Assembly: GCF_007746075.1 (NCBI RefSeq)
Contig: NZ_CP036339.1
Location: forward strand, 5,981,786 to 6,045,785
Source: Lacipirellula limnantheis
Lineage (GTDB): Bacteria; Planctomycetota; Planctomycetia; Pirellulales; Lacipirellulaceae
Reading direction: 5' to 3'
Length of the DNA stretch: 64,000 bases
Shown here: positions 23,019 through 32,448 of the stretch, piece by piece
Layout of the letters: each line of letters begins with the position of its first letter
Numbering within the stretch: the first letter of the stretch is position 1
The notes under the pieces: model-generated
What the model saw: only the letters and a program-made list of their open reading frames with translations
The model's database searches: none
What the model was told of the DNA's origin: nothing
Position numbers and translations under genes: made by a program

Positions 23019-23432
23019 ATGAACGCCGCAGTCAAGCCGCGAATATTGATCGGCAAACCTGGCCTGGATGGGCACGACCGGGGGGCCAAATATGTTGCAC
23101 AAATCTTGCGAGATGCCGGGTTCGAAGTAATTTACACCGGGATCCGGCGCAGCCCCGAGCAAATCGTCGACACGGCGGTTCAAGAGGATGTGGCGGCAAT
23201 TGGCCTATCGTTGCTGTCGGGCGCTCATCTCGCGTTATTCACTCGTGTGCTCGAACTGTTGCACGATCGCGGGGCCGATGACATCGTGGTCTTCGGCGGT
23301 GGGACGATTCCTCCGAAAGATATTCCGCGACTAAAGGAAATGGGGGTCGCTGAAGTCTTCACTCCAGGGACGCCGGCGCGGCAAATCGTCGCTGCCATTG
23401 ATGATTGCTTGTTGCACCACAGTGTGATGTGA
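23019..23432 (+). CDS. methylmalonyl-CoA mutase, cobalamin-binding subunit
   Basis: The 137-residue protein is a stand-alone B12-binding domain. It has the D-x-H-x-x-G signature (DGHDRG, residues 17-22, with H19 as the cobalt ligand), the SLLSGAH segment and GGGTIPPKD. In split mutases it pairs with the separate catalytic subunit, here encoded at 24738. Methylmalonyl-CoA mutase interconverts succinyl-CoA and (R)-methylmalonyl-CoA with adenosylcobalamin. It is the first gene of the plus-strand cluster, followed after 133 bases by meaB. Placing the B12 subunit before meaB and apart from the catalytic subunit is a feature of this locus. Confidence 0.92.
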   Translation: MNAAVKPRILIGKPGLDGHDRGAKYVAQILRDAGFEVIYTGIRRSPEQIVDTAVQEDVAAIGLSLLSGAHLALFTRVLELLHDRGADDIVVFGGGTIPPKDIPRLKEMGVAEVFTPGTPARQIVAAIDDCLLHHSVM

Positions 23433-23565
23433 CATAACGTTTTCCGATCGGCATCTAAGAGCGTTGCTGGACGAAGCAGCGCTGTCGGTGAGCATTGCAG
23501 CGTTTAAGGGAGTGTGTGCAATCGCGCTGAGCGGCAGGGTGATTGACACTATCCCCGAGTGAATA

Positions 23566-24672
23566 ATGGACGCACGTCTCGAACAACTCATTAAGGACGC
23601 CAGGAGCGACGGATCGTGTGCGTTGCGAGCTGCGGCGCGACTGATGAGCATCATGACCAACCAGCCGCAGCGGTTAGGCGAGTTGCTCGCCGGGAGCCGC
23701 GATTGGCCGCAGCCGCGACTCGTGCTCGGAGTGACCGGAGCGCCGGGATCGGGCAAATCGACGATTACTGATCATTTGGCGGCGGAGTTTCGCGACCATT
23801 TTCCAGAGCGAAAGCTCGGAATTGTGGCGGTCGATCCATCGTCTCCGTTCACGGGCGGGGCTCTACTGGGCGATCGAGTTCGGATGATGCGACACGCATC
23901 CGATCCGCACGTTTTCATCCGTTCGCTGGCTTCGCGCGGACATCTCGGCGGGTTGGCGCTCGGAGCGCGTGGAGTGGTACGGGTGATGGGACTGATCGGC
24001 TGCGACACGGTCATTGTCGAAACGGTTGGCGTCGGGCAGAGCGAGGTGGAGATCGCACAGAACGCTGACCTCGTCGTCGTCGTGCTAGCGCCCGGACAGG
24101 GAGACTCGGTACAGATGCTCAAGGCCGGGCTACTGGAGGCTGCAGATCTATTCGTGGTGAACAAATCCGATCGGGAAGGCGCCGATCTACTCCACCAGCA
24201 GTTGCTTTCGATGCTCCAGCGGCAGCGGTTGGCGCGGCTCGACTTGGCAAGTACGCCGGGCGAGCCGATGACCTGCGGGGGGCCGATGTTAACCGGGCCG
24301 CAGGGGATAGTGGACGAGCGGGCGACGCCAGCGGTGCGGGTAGCGCTCGACAACGAGACGCCACCGGTGTTTCGTTGCAGTGCGATTAAGCACGAAGGCG
24401 TGGCCGAGTTGATGATGGAACTGAAAGGTTTGACCGATCGCCATGCCGTCGACTGGCAAAACAGACGCAAAGGGCAAACGATCGAGGAGATTCGCCTTGC
24501 GGTGTTAGAGGAAGTTCGACGGCGCGTCAGCGATCGCTTGGCGCCGGGCCGTAAAGGATATGAGGAGTTAGAGCGCGCTACAGAGGGCAACCGCTCGATG
24601 GCGGCGCTGGTGGATGAACTGTTGTACGAGGCCGCGGCCGCGGGTCGGGGTCTGCAATCGTCTGGTTGCTAG
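23566..24672 (+). CDS. meaB: methylmalonyl-CoA mutase chaperone GTPase MeaB
   Basis: The 368-residue G3E-family GTPase has Walker A GVTGAPGSGKST (residues 55-66), the acidic IVAVDPSSPFTGGALLGDR segment, ETVGVGQSEVEIA and NKSD for guanine recognition. MeaB loads adenosylcobalamin onto methylmalonyl-CoA mutase and protects it from inactivation. Its place between the two mutase subunit genes fits. The ATG is preceded by a weak GAGTGA. The length agrees with the family except for a longer insert at about 215-260. The next gene starts 65 bases after its stop. Confidence 0.93.
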   Translation: MDARLEQLIKDARSDGSCALRAAARLMSIMTNQPQRLGELLAGSRDWPQPRLVLGVTGAPGSGKSTITDHLAAEFRDHFPERKLGIVAVDPSSPFTGGALLGDRVRMMRHASDPHVFIRSLASRGHLGGLALGARGVVRVMGLIGCDTVIVETVGVGQSEVEIAQNADLVVVVLAPGQGDSVQMLKAGLLEAADLFVVNKSDREGADLLHQQLLSMLQRQRLARLDLASTPGEPMTCGGPMLTGPQGIVDERATPAVRVALDNETPPVFRCSAIKHEGVAELMMELKGLTDRHAVDWQNRRKGQTIEEIRLAVLEEVRRRVSDRLAPGRKGYEELERATEGNRSMAALVDELLYEAAAAGRGLQSSGC

Positions 24673-24737
24673 GCGTGGTTATCGTTGTATGGATGATCTC
24701 CGTGGATGAGAGCGTGGCCCGCGTTAGGACGAGAATC

Positions 24738-26417
24738 ATGAGCGCAACCGAAGAGCAAGTTGACCACATCAAGCAAGCCGTCGAACGGTGGAACGCCGGG
24801 CCGGTGGCCAAGCTGCTGGCGAAGTTTCCAGAGCAGCGAGCTAAATTCGTTACTGCATCCGATCGACAGGTGGAGCGGCTTTACGCACCCGAGGCGGCAA
24901 CGATCGACCGCTATGCGGAAAAGCTCGGCCTCCCAGGCGAGTACCCTTTCACCCGCGGCGTCCAGCCGACAATGTATCGCGGTCGATTCTGGACCATGCG
25001 ACAGTATGCAGGTTTCGCGACAGCGGAAGAATCGAACCAGCGTTATCGATATCTGTTGGAACAGGGTACGACCGGGCTGAGCGTGGCGTTCGATCTGCCG
25101 ACGCAGATCGGCTACGACTCGGATGACCCGATGGCTGCCGGCGAGGTCGGCAAGGTAGGCGTGGCGATCGATTCGCTGGCCGACATGGAAACCCTGCTCG
25201 ACGGGATTCCGCTCGATCGGATTTCGACCAGTATGACCATCAATGCCACCGCGGCGGTCTTGCTGGCGATGTACATTGCGGTCGGCGAGAAGCAAGGAGT
25301 GCCGCCGGAGAAACTCAATGGCACGATTCAAAACGACATCTTGAAGGAGTACATCGCACGGGGGACTTACCGATTTCCACCAGGGCCGTCGCTACGGCTC
25401 ATCAGCGACATCTTCGCCTACTGCACGGAGAAGGTTCCAAACTTCAATACGATCAGCATCAGCGGATATCACATCCGCGAGGCGGGCTCGACGGCGGCGC
25501 AAGAGATCGGATTCACCCTGGCAGACGCGATTTGCTATGTCGATACGGCGCTGCAGGCTGGGTTGAAGGTCGATGACTTTGCCCCGCGGCTCGCTTTTTT
25601 CTTTGCCGCACACAGTGACCTGTTCGAAGAGGCGGCGAAGTTTCGCGCCGCGCGGCGGCTGTACGCCCGCATCATGAAGGAACGATTCGGCGCCGTGAAT
25701 CCGAAGAGCCTCATGCTGCGGTTCCATACGCAGACCGGGGGGGTGACGCTCACGGCGCAGCAGCCCGACAACAACGTAGTGCGAGTGACGATCCAGGCGC
25801 TCGCCGCCGTACTGGGCGGAACGCAATCGCTCCACACCAACTCAAAGGACGAAGCGATGGCCCTGCCGACTGAGGAGTCGGTCACGGTTGCCCTGCGGAC
25901 GCAGCAACTCATCGCGTACGAATCAGGCGTGACCAATACGGTCGACCCGCTCGCCGGGAGCTTCTACGTCGAGAAGCTAACCGATGATTTGGAGGTGGAG
26001 GCCGAAGGAATCATCAAACTCATCGACGCCCGCGGCGGAATGGTCGCGGCCATTGAGCAAGGATTCGTTCAAAAGCAGATCGAGGAATCGGCCTACCGAT
26101 ACGGCCAATCGATCGACAACGGCGAGCGGGTGATCGTGGGCGTGAACAAGTTCACCGGTGACGAACCGCCGACGATTAACCTATTCGAGGTCCCCGAGTC
26201 GACGACGCAGCGGCAACTCGACAAGCTGCGCGGCGTGCGAGCCTCGCGGGATGTGGCAAGGGTCGAAGCGGCCTTGGCGGCCGTCAAACAGGCGGCTGTC
26301 GGGAGCGAGAACCTCATGCCACCGATCCTCGCAGCGGTGCGGGCTTATGCCACGGTGGGAGAAATCTGCTCGACGTTGGCCGGCGTTTTTGGCGAGTTTT
26401 CAGAGTCAACCAACTAG
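24738..26417 (+). CDS. methylmalonyl-CoA mutase, catalytic subunit
   Basis: The 559-residue protein is the TIM-barrel large part of methylmalonyl-CoA mutase, without the B12 domain. Conserved blocks include FTRGVQPTMYRGRFWTMRQY, LLEQGTTGLSVAFDLPTQIG and GTIQNDILKEYIARGTYRFP. The end matches the usual boundary, so the missing domain is the separate protein at 23019. I use ATG 24738; the frame extends upstream to 24666, but MSATEEQVDH is the natural start. It acts with the small subunit and MeaB in the succinyl-CoA to methylmalonyl-CoA step, followed by the epimerase encoded next. Confidence 0.93.
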   Translation: MSATEEQVDHIKQAVERWNAGPVAKLLAKFPEQRAKFVTASDRQVERLYAPEAATIDRYAEKLGLPGEYPFTRGVQPTMYRGRFWTMRQYAGFATAEESNQRYRYLLEQGTTGLSVAFDLPTQIGYDSDDPMAAGEVGKVGVAIDSLADMETLLDGIPLDRISTSMTINATAAVLLAMYIAVGEKQGVPPEKLNGTIQNDILKEYIARGTYRFPPGPSLRLISDIFAYCTEKVPNFNTISISGYHIREAGSTAAQEIGFTLADAICYVDTALQAGLKVDDFAPRLAFFFAAHSDLFEEAAKFRAARRLYARIMKERFGAVNPKSLMLRFHTQTGGVTLTAQQPDNNVVRVTIQALAAVLGGTQSLHTNSKDEAMALPTEESVTVALRTQQLIAYESGVTNTVDPLAGSFYVEKLTDDLEVEAEGIIKLIDARGGMVAAIEQGFVQKQIEESAYRYGQSIDNGERVIVGVNKFTGDEPPTINLFEVPESTTQRQLDKLRGVRASRDVARVEAALAAVKQAAVGSENLMPPILAAVRAYATVGEICSTLAGVFGEFSESTN

Positions 26418-26448
26418 CATCCCCGCCGCGGGCTGAGAGGAGCCAGTC

Positions 26449-26859
26449 ATGATCAACGCCAAGAGTGTGAACCACATCGGCATTGCCGTGAAGTCAGTCG
26501 ATGCTCACCGCCCGTTTTATGAGGGAACGCTTGGAGCAGTTTTTGAGGGAATCGAAGAGGTGCCGAGCCAAAAAGTGCGAGTAGCGTTCTTTCGTATGGG
26601 AGACGTGCGGCTGGAACTGTTGGAACCGACCGACCCGACCAGCACGGTGGCGGCGTTCCTCGAGAAACGGGGAGAGGGGCTGCACCATGTCGCTTATACG
26701 GTCGACGACATTGAAGGGCGGCTCGCCGTACTGAAAGCGGGCGGCGTCCGGCTGATTGACGAAACGCCGCGGGACGGCGCTCACCAGATGAAAATCGCGT
26801 TTCTTCACCCCAAGAGTTCGGCGAGCGTGCTGACGGAGTTGTGCGAACCGACGCATTGA
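26449..26859 (+). CDS. mce: methylmalonyl-CoA epimerase
   Basis: The 136-residue protein belongs to the vicinal-oxygen-chelate fold and has the epimerase signatures NHIGIAVKSVDAHRPFYEG, RLELLEPTDPTST and LHHVAYTVDDIEGRL. Metal ligands expected from the family are His9 or His10-like, Gln/His and Glu positions, which are present. It converts (R)- to (S)-methylmalonyl-CoA, as required by transcarboxylase. The ATG follows GAGAGGAG closely. It lies 31 bases behind the mutase gene, in the correct metabolic order. Confidence 0.93.
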   Translation: MINAKSVNHIGIAVKSVDAHRPFYEGTLGAVFEGIEEVPSQKVRVAFFRMGDVRLELLEPTDPTSTVAAFLEKRGEGLHHVAYTVDDIEGRLAVLKAGGVRLIDETPRDGAHQMKIAFLHPKSSASVLTELCEPTH

Positions 26860-26911
26860 GCGTGACCTCGCGTGATGTGAGTCGCGAAGTTTGATACGGG
26901 AAATAAGTGTG

Positions 26912-28408
26912 ATGATCGCAGGCAACAAATTCCGCAAGCTCTCGGCCTGTGAAGCAGCCGATTTCATCACCGATGGCGCTTTAGTCGGCTTTTCAGGTTT
27001 CACCCCGGCAGGGGCGGCCAAGGCGGTGCCGCGAGCGCTGGCGGCGCGGGCGCTGGCGATGCACAATCGGGGTGAGAAGTTCCGCATTCGCGTGTTGACT
27101 GGAGCCAGCACCGGAGCGGCGCTCGATGATGCGCTCGCGGAAGTAAACGCCATCTCCTGGCGGGCGCCGTACCAAAGCAGTTCCGCACTGCGAAAGCTGA
27201 TCAATCGCCAGGAGACCGAATTCGTCGACATGCACCTCTCGCACCTGCCGCAGATGGTAGAGTTCGGCTTCTTTGGGAACATCGATGTCGCCGTCGTTGA
27301 AGCGGTCGATGTGACGAGCGACGGGCGCGTCTACCTCAGCACGTCAGTGGGGGCTTCGCCGACGTTTCTTCGACATGCCGATCGCGTAATTATTGAATTG
27401 AATCAGCATCACTCGAAGCGCCTCCCGGAGATGCACGACATACGGCTTCTGCCGTTGCCGCCCCATCGATCGTTCATTCCCATCGATCATGCGTTGTCGC
27501 GCATCGGTACGCCGTTCGCGGAGGTTGATCCGGCGAAGATCATTGGCATCGTCGAGACCGACGAGCCTGACGGCGTAGCGACGTTCGACGCCCCGGGCGA
27601 GTGCAGCGAGCGGATTGCCGATCACGTCGTCGGCTTCATCTTGCAGGAAATGCGATTGGGCAGAATCCCACCGGAGTTCCTGCCGTTACAGTCGGGCGTC
27701 GGGAACGTCGCCAATGCCGTCATGGCTCGGCTGGGGCAACACCCAGATATTCCGCCGTTCGTGATGTACAGCGAAGTGATTCAGGATGCCCTAGTAGACC
27801 TGTTGGAATCGGGAAGCTTGCGCGGCGCTTCGGCGACTAGTCTAACCCTAAGCGAGCCGCAACTGGCGAAAGTTTACGACAACATGGACTTCTTCGGCTC
27901 GCGGATCGTCTTGCGGCCGCAGGAGCTGTCGAACAACCCCGGCGTGATTAGGCGGCTCGGCGTGATTGCGATCAACACAGTGTTGGAGATGGACATCACA
28001 GGATGCGCTAACTCGACGCATGTTTGCGGGGGACAGGTGATGAACGGCATCGGGGGGTCGGGCGACTTTACGCGGAACGCATATTTGTCGTTTCTCGTTG
28101 CGCCGAGCATTGCCAAAAGCGGAAAGATTTCGACTGTGGTGCCGATGGTGAGCCACGTCGACCACAACGAGCACTCAGTGCAGGTAATGGTGACCGAACA
28201 AGGTTTGGCCGACCTCCGAGGACTAGGGCCAATCGAGCGAGCGCGGCGGATCATCGAGAAATGCGCTCATCCGATGTACCGCGACTATTTGTTCGAATAC
28301 CTCGAAGCGGCGCCCATGGGACATGTGCGGCACGACTTGAAGCGCTGCTTTGAGCTTCACCAAAATTTGTTGGAAACTGGCAGCATGCTGCCCTTAGTGA
28401 TCGCGTGA
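26912..28408 (+). CDS. succinate-type CoA-transferase / acetyl-CoA hydrolase family
   Basis: The 498-residue protein is an AarC/Ach1-type class I CoA-transferase: DGALVGFSGFTPAGAAKAVP near residue 22, RVLTGASTG, the VMYSEVIQD block holding the probable catalytic Glu288, and VTEQGLADLRGLGP close to the end. In the Wood-Werkman cycle such an enzyme moves CoA from propionyl-CoA to succinate, which saves ATP. That substrate pair is inferred from the gene context; acetate is an alternative acceptor. The frame could start at TTG 26891, but ATG 26912 gives the family N-terminus. Confidence 0.85.
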   Translation: MIAGNKFRKLSACEAADFITDGALVGFSGFTPAGAAKAVPRALAARALAMHNRGEKFRIRVLTGASTGAALDDALAEVNAISWRAPYQSSSALRKLINRQETEFVDMHLSHLPQMVEFGFFGNIDVAVVEAVDVTSDGRVYLSTSVGASPTFLRHADRVIIELNQHHSKRLPEMHDIRLLPLPPHRSFIPIDHALSRIGTPFAEVDPAKIIGIVETDEPDGVATFDAPGECSERIADHVVGFILQEMRLGRIPPEFLPLQSGVGNVANAVMARLGQHPDIPPFVMYSEVIQDALVDLLESGSLRGASATSLTLSEPQLAKVYDNMDFFGSRIVLRPQELSNNPGVIRRLGVIAINTVLEMDITGCANSTHVCGGQVMNGIGGSGDFTRNAYLSFLVAPSIAKSGKISTVVPMVSHVDHNEHSVQVMVTEQGLADLRGLGPIERARRIIEKCAHPMYRDYLFEYLEAAPMGHVRHDLKRCFELHQNLLETGSMLPLVIA

Positions 28409-28483
28409 GTCGACGCGGAAGACAGAACTTCGTGGAAAGTATGCTGAAAAAAGTGCTCACGAACGTAACCAGGAGACTATACC

Positions 28484-29989
28484 GTGTCTCGCACAATCGA
28501 AGTGACTGAGCTCGCTCTCCGCGACGGTCACCAGAGTCTACTCGCGACGCGGATGGCAATGGAAGACATGGCCCCCGCGTGCGCCGACGTCGACGCGGCC
28601 GGTTTTTGGAGCGTCGAGTGTTGGGGGGGCGCCACCTACGATTCCTGCATTCGTTACTTGAACGAAGATCCATGGGAGCGGCTGCGCACTTTTCGCAAGT
28701 TGCTCCCCAATAGCCGCCTGCAGATGTTGCTGCGAGGGCAGAACTTACTCGGTTATCGTCACTACGAAGACGGCGTCGTCGAGCGATTCGTCGAGAAATC
28801 GGCCGAGAATGGAATGGACGTTTTTCGAGTGTTTGACGCGCTCAACGACGTGCGTAACGTACGGACGTCGCTGGAGGCGGTGCGGCGAACAGGGAAGCAT
28901 GCCCAGGGGACGATTTGTTATACGACGTCGCCGCTACACACGATCGAACGGTTCGTCGACATGGCAGAGCAACTCAAGGAGTTGGGCTGCGACTCGATCT
29001 GCATCAAGGATATGGCGGCACTGCTGCGGCCGCAGCCAGCGTACGACCTTGTCAGCGGGATCAAGGAACGGTGCGGCGACGACACGCAGGTTCACGTTCA
29101 CGTTCATGCCACCACGGGCGTCACGATGGTAAGTCTGATGAAGGCCATCGAAGCGGGCGCCGACGTCGTCGACACAAGCATTTCGTCGCTCAGCCTAGGG
29201 CCAGGGCATAATCCGACGGAGGCGTTGGTCGAGATGCTGCAAGGGACCGGCTATACGACTCGGCTCGACAAAGGTCGACTGCTCAAGATTAAGGAACATT
29301 TCGCCTCCGTTCGGCCGCGCTATGCAGAGTTCGAATCCAAATTCCTGGGGGTTGAGACCGAGATCTTTGACAGTCAAATTCCCGGCGGGATGATTTCGAA
29401 CATGGAGAGCCAACTCCGCCAGCAGGGCGCCGTCGACAGGCTGAAAGAAGTGCTGGCCGAGGTGCCGCGCGTGCGCGAGACGGCCGGCTTCCCGCCGCTG
29501 GTGACGCCATCGAGCCAGATCGTCGGTACCCAAGCGGTCTTCAACGTGCTGATGGGACGCTACAAGGCGATGACCGGCGAGTTTGCCGACCTGATGCTCG
29601 GCTACTACGGCGAAACAATCGGCCCGCGCGATCCGGCAGTGATTGAATTAGCGGTCCAGCACGCGAAGAAGGAGGCAATCACTGGCCGCCCTGCTGACTT
29701 GCTTAAGCCCGAGTGGGACGAGTTGCGGCGCCAAGCAGGCGCACTGCCGGGATGCAATGATTCGGACGAGGACGTATTGACCCACGCGATGTTCCCGCAG
29801 GTGGCGGCGAAGTTCTTTGCCACTCGCGACAAGGGCCCAAAGAATTTGGGCAGCAGCCCGACCGCTGCTGTTGCCCAGCCCGTCGGCGGTGGAAAGCCGA
29901 ACGGCGGCAAGCACCCGGTTGATCGCCGCATCGACTATAAAGTGACGATCGGCGGCAAGCAACATCAAGTGACTGTTGAACCTGCCTAA
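28484..29989 (+). CDS. methylmalonyl-CoA carboxyltransferase (transcarboxylase) 5S subunit
   Basis: The 501-residue protein starts at GTG 28484 behind CCAGGAG. It opens with TELALRDGHQSLLATRMAME, the form found in transcarboxylase 5S and oxaloacetate decarboxylase alpha subunits. The metal and carboxylysine region is seen in DSICIKDMAALLRP and VHVHVHATTGVTMV. It transfers CO2 between carboxybiotin and pyruvate/oxaloacetate. In the last 100 residues a Gly/Pro/Lys-rich linker is followed by IDYKVTIGGKQHQVTVEP, a start of a biotin-carrier-like strand pattern that resembles the N-terminus of the separate carrier at 32062. No biotinylation site is present in it. Confidence 0.9.
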   Translation: MSRTIEVTELALRDGHQSLLATRMAMEDMAPACADVDAAGFWSVECWGGATYDSCIRYLNEDPWERLRTFRKLLPNSRLQMLLRGQNLLGYRHYEDGVVERFVEKSAENGMDVFRVFDALNDVRNVRTSLEAVRRTGKHAQGTICYTTSPLHTIERFVDMAEQLKELGCDSICIKDMAALLRPQPAYDLVSGIKERCGDDTQVHVHVHATTGVTMVSLMKAIEAGADVVDTSISSLSLGPGHNPTEALVEMLQGTGYTTRLDKGRLLKIKEHFASVRPRYAEFESKFLGVETEIFDSQIPGGMISNMESQLRQQGAVDRLKEVLAEVPRVRETAGFPPLVTPSSQIVGTQAVFNVLMGRYKAMTGEFADLMLGYYGETIGPRDPAVIELAVQHAKKEAITGRPADLLKPEWDELRRQAGALPGCNDSDEDVLTHAMFPQVAAKFFATRDKGPKNLGSSPTAAVAQPVGGGKPNGGKHPVDRRIDYKVTIGGKQHQVTVEPA

Positions 29990-30009
29990 GCAGGAGAAGA
30001 GCAAGTGCG

Positions 30010-31572
30010 ATGGCCGCTGAAACCAAGAAAACAATGGAAGGGCTTATCGACCAACTGAGGTCGAAGAAGGAGCAACTCCGCTTGGGCGGAGGCGCCGATC
30101 GACTGGCGCGACATCGAGAGCAGGGAAAGATGACGGCCCGCGAACGCGTCGACGCCTTGGTCGATGCAGGAAGTCTCGAAGAGTTCGGCCTCTTCGCGCA
30201 GCACCGGCAGACGCAACTTGGGATGGCCGGTAAGGACTGTCCCGCCGACGGCGTCATTACGGCGGCGGCGACCATCGATGGCCGATTGGCTCATTTGGCG
30301 AGTCAGGACTTCACCGTCCTGGGGGGGTCGGCGGGCGAAATCCACTCAAAGAAAGTAGCCGACGCGATGTCGCGTTCGCTGAAAACGGGTAGTCCATTCG
30401 TTTTCATCAACGACTCCGGCGGCGCTCGCGTGCAGGAGGGGGTCGATTCTCTCTCGGGCTACGGCGAAGTCTTTTACCAGAACGTGATGCTCTCGGGCGT
30501 GGTGCCGCAAGTTTCGCTTATTTGCGGGCCTTGTGCTGGCGGAGCGGCGTATTCGCCGGCGCTGACCGACTTCGTGATTCAAACTCGCCAAGCTCAAATG
30601 TTCATCACCGGCCCGCAGGTGATCAAACAAGTCACCGGCGAACAGATCTCCGCAGAGGAACTCGGCGGCCCCGATGCTCACATGGTTCATTCGGGAGTAA
30701 TTCACTTCATCGCCGAAAATGACGACGAGGCGATCGGCCTCTGCCGCCGGCTACTGAGCTTTCTGCCGTCAAACAATTTGGAAGATCCGCCGCGGCTGTC
30801 CTCAGACGACAGCGTCGAACCGAATCTTGACCTACAGACGCTGGTCCCGGTTGAACCGAAGCGAGGTTACGACGTGCGCGACGTCATTTGCGGCGTCGTC
30901 GACCAGGGCGATTTTCTGGAATCGCAAAACGGTTTTGCACAGAACATGGTGGTTGGCTTCGCGCGGGTGCTGGGCCGCTCGGTTGGCGTTGTCGCCAACC
31001 AGCCGTCGGTCCTCTCGGGGGCGATCGACATCAACGCGTCGGTCAAGGGAAGCCGGTTCATTCGATTCTGCAACGCATTCAATATTCCGCTGCTGACATT
31101 CGTTGACGTGCCAGGTTTCCTCCCCGGAGTGCAGCAAGAGCATGGCGGCATTATTCGACATGGCGCGAAGTTATTGTTCGCCTACTCGGCGGCCACAGTC
31201 CCGAAGATTCAAGTGATTCTGCGGAAATCGTATGGCGGGGCCCACTTGGCCATGGGGTCACGAGACTTAGGCGCTGACTGCGTTCTCGCTTGGCCGACAG
31301 CGGAAATCGCCGTGATGGGCGCCGAAGGAGCCGTCGAAATTGTCTTTCGCAAGGAAGTGGAGGAAGCGGCGGATAAACCAGCCAAACGAGCTGAGTTGAT
31401 CGAGCAGTATCGAACGATGTTCGCATCTCCTTTTGTCGCCGCCGGGCGGCGGCTAGTGGATGATATCATTGAACCGGCGACCACGCGACGGCATGTGGCG
31501 CAGGCGCTAGAATACCTCTGTGCGAAACGAGACTACCGTCCGCCGAAGAAGCATGGGTTGATTCCACTGTAA
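30010..31572 (+). CDS. transcarboxylase 12S subunit / propionyl-CoA carboxylase beta-type
   Basis: The 520-residue protein is an acyl-CoA carboxyltransferase of the crotonase fold. It shows LGGSAGEIHSKKVADAMSRS, FINDSGGARVQEGVDSLSGY and GPCAGGAAYSPALTDF in the N half, and VPGFLPGVQQEHGGIIRHGA with GGAHLAMGSRDLGAD in the C half. It moves CO2 between methylmalonyl-CoA and carboxybiotin. ATG 30010 follows AGGAGAAG. It lies 20 bases after the 5S gene, and no biotin carboxylase gene is in the cluster, so the transcarboxylase assignment is favoured over ATP-dependent carboxylase. Confidence 0.92.
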   Translation: MAAETKKTMEGLIDQLRSKKEQLRLGGGADRLARHREQGKMTARERVDALVDAGSLEEFGLFAQHRQTQLGMAGKDCPADGVITAAATIDGRLAHLASQDFTVLGGSAGEIHSKKVADAMSRSLKTGSPFVFINDSGGARVQEGVDSLSGYGEVFYQNVMLSGVVPQVSLICGPCAGGAAYSPALTDFVIQTRQAQMFITGPQVIKQVTGEQISAEELGGPDAHMVHSGVIHFIAENDDEAIGLCRRLLSFLPSNNLEDPPRLSSDDSVEPNLDLQTLVPVEPKRGYDVRDVICGVVDQGDFLESQNGFAQNMVVGFARVLGRSVGVVANQPSVLSGAIDINASVKGSRFIRFCNAFNIPLLTFVDVPGFLPGVQQEHGGIIRHGAKLLFAYSAATVPKIQVILRKSYGGAHLAMGSRDLGADCVLAWPTAEIAVMGAEGAVEIVFRKEVEEAADKPAKRAELIEQYRTMFASPFVAAGRRLVDDIIEPATTRRHVAQALEYLCAKRDYRPPKKHGLIPL

Positions 31573-31696
31573 GACACGACCAAGCCAAGGCTCTTTCCGG
31601 GATCTACCATCACCCGTTGCTAACCTATCTAACGCCATGCGCCCACGGTCGCCGTCCTGGGCCGACGAATATCTTGAGCGTCGAGCAATCACTGAC

Positions 31697-32011
31697 ATGA
31701 GCATCACGCCGCAAAACGAACGGTCGCAAAGCGAGACGCTGGAGGCGATGCGCGTCGAAGTTACTCGACTAAGCGAGCGCGTCGCGGCGCTGGAGCTGGC
31801 GCTCTCCTCAAGACCTGACGCCCAACCGATGCTTGCGAAGACGTCAGAGATTTCAGCTGAGACGCTTGCGGCGATCAGTGCCGTGCTGGCAGCCTATCTC
31901 GGCGTCACACCTCGAATCCGACAGATTAGTTTACTTAACGGAGCCAACTGGGCGCAGCAGGGGCGCGTGACAATTCAGGCCTCGCATACTTTGGCGAGTC
32001 GTCATTCCTAA
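31697..32011 (+). CDS. small transcarboxylase-associated protein of unknown function
   Basis: The 104-residue protein starts at ATG 31697. A coiled-coil-like helix (about 14-43, LEAMRVEVTRLSERVAALELAL) leads to a second domain ISAETLAAISAVLAAYLGVTPRIRQISLL with WAQQGRVTIQASH. The second part resembles short open reading frames placed between beta-type and biotin-carrier genes in acyl-CoA carboxylase and decarboxylase loci of other bacteria, where the extra subunit helps complex assembly. Here it may bridge 12S and the 1.3S carrier. No catalytic residue is evident. Confidence 0.7.
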   Translation: MSITPQNERSQSETLEAMRVEVTRLSERVAALELALSSRPDAQPMLAKTSEISAETLAAISAVLAAYLGVTPRIRQISLLNGANWAQQGRVTIQASHTLASRHS

Positions 32012-32061
32012 CGGTTTGACGACTTTCTGATTGCAGGTGCGACCAAGCAGGGGAGATCGCC

Positions 32062-32448
32062 TTGAAACTGAAGCTGACGATCGACGGTAAGGTGTATGAA
32101 GTCGAAGTCGAGGCGACTGAACCCGAGAAACCGCGCCATGGTAACCAGTATGGCAGTATTAGGCCGCGCGCGGCTGCCCCCGTGAAAGCTGCGTCGCCGG
32201 CGACAACTAACGTCGATGCTGCCGTGGCGGATGAAAGCAAGGTTTGCCGCAGCCCTGTGACCGGTATCGTCGTAAAGATCCACGCTCAAGCCGGCCAGGC
32301 GATCCTGGCAAATGACGTCCTGATGGTACTGGAGGCCATGAAAATGGAGACGACCATCACGTCGCCTGTCGCCGGGACGATCGCCCGCGTCAACGTCGGC
32401 GCTGGTGATGCCGTTCAGGGGGGACAAGTGCTTGTGGAGTTTGAGTAA
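32062..32448 (+). CDS. biotin carboxyl carrier protein (transcarboxylase 1.3S subunit)
   Basis: The 128-residue protein begins at TTG 32062 after AGGGGAGA. The C-terminal domain (about 61-128) is a biotinyl/lipoyl fold with the biotinylation motif EAMKMETT (Lys94). An N-terminal strand (LKLKLTIDGKVYEVEVEA) and a Pro/Ala linker precede it, the layout of the propionibacterial 1.3S subunit. It carries CO2 as carboxybiotin between the 12S and 5S sites. A gap of 234 bases separates it from the pyruvate phosphate dikinase gene. Confidence 0.92.
   Translation: MKLKLTIDGKVYEVEVEATEPEKPRHGNQYGSIRPRAAAPVKAASPATTNVDAAVADESKVCRSPVTGIVVKIHAQAGQAILANDVLMVLEAMKMETTITSPVAGTIARVNVGAGDAVQGGQVLVEFE

Noticed and set aside
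22763..23089. minus-strand 108-residue frame before the propionate cluster
   Set aside because: It overlaps the start of the B12-binding subunit and has no known motif.
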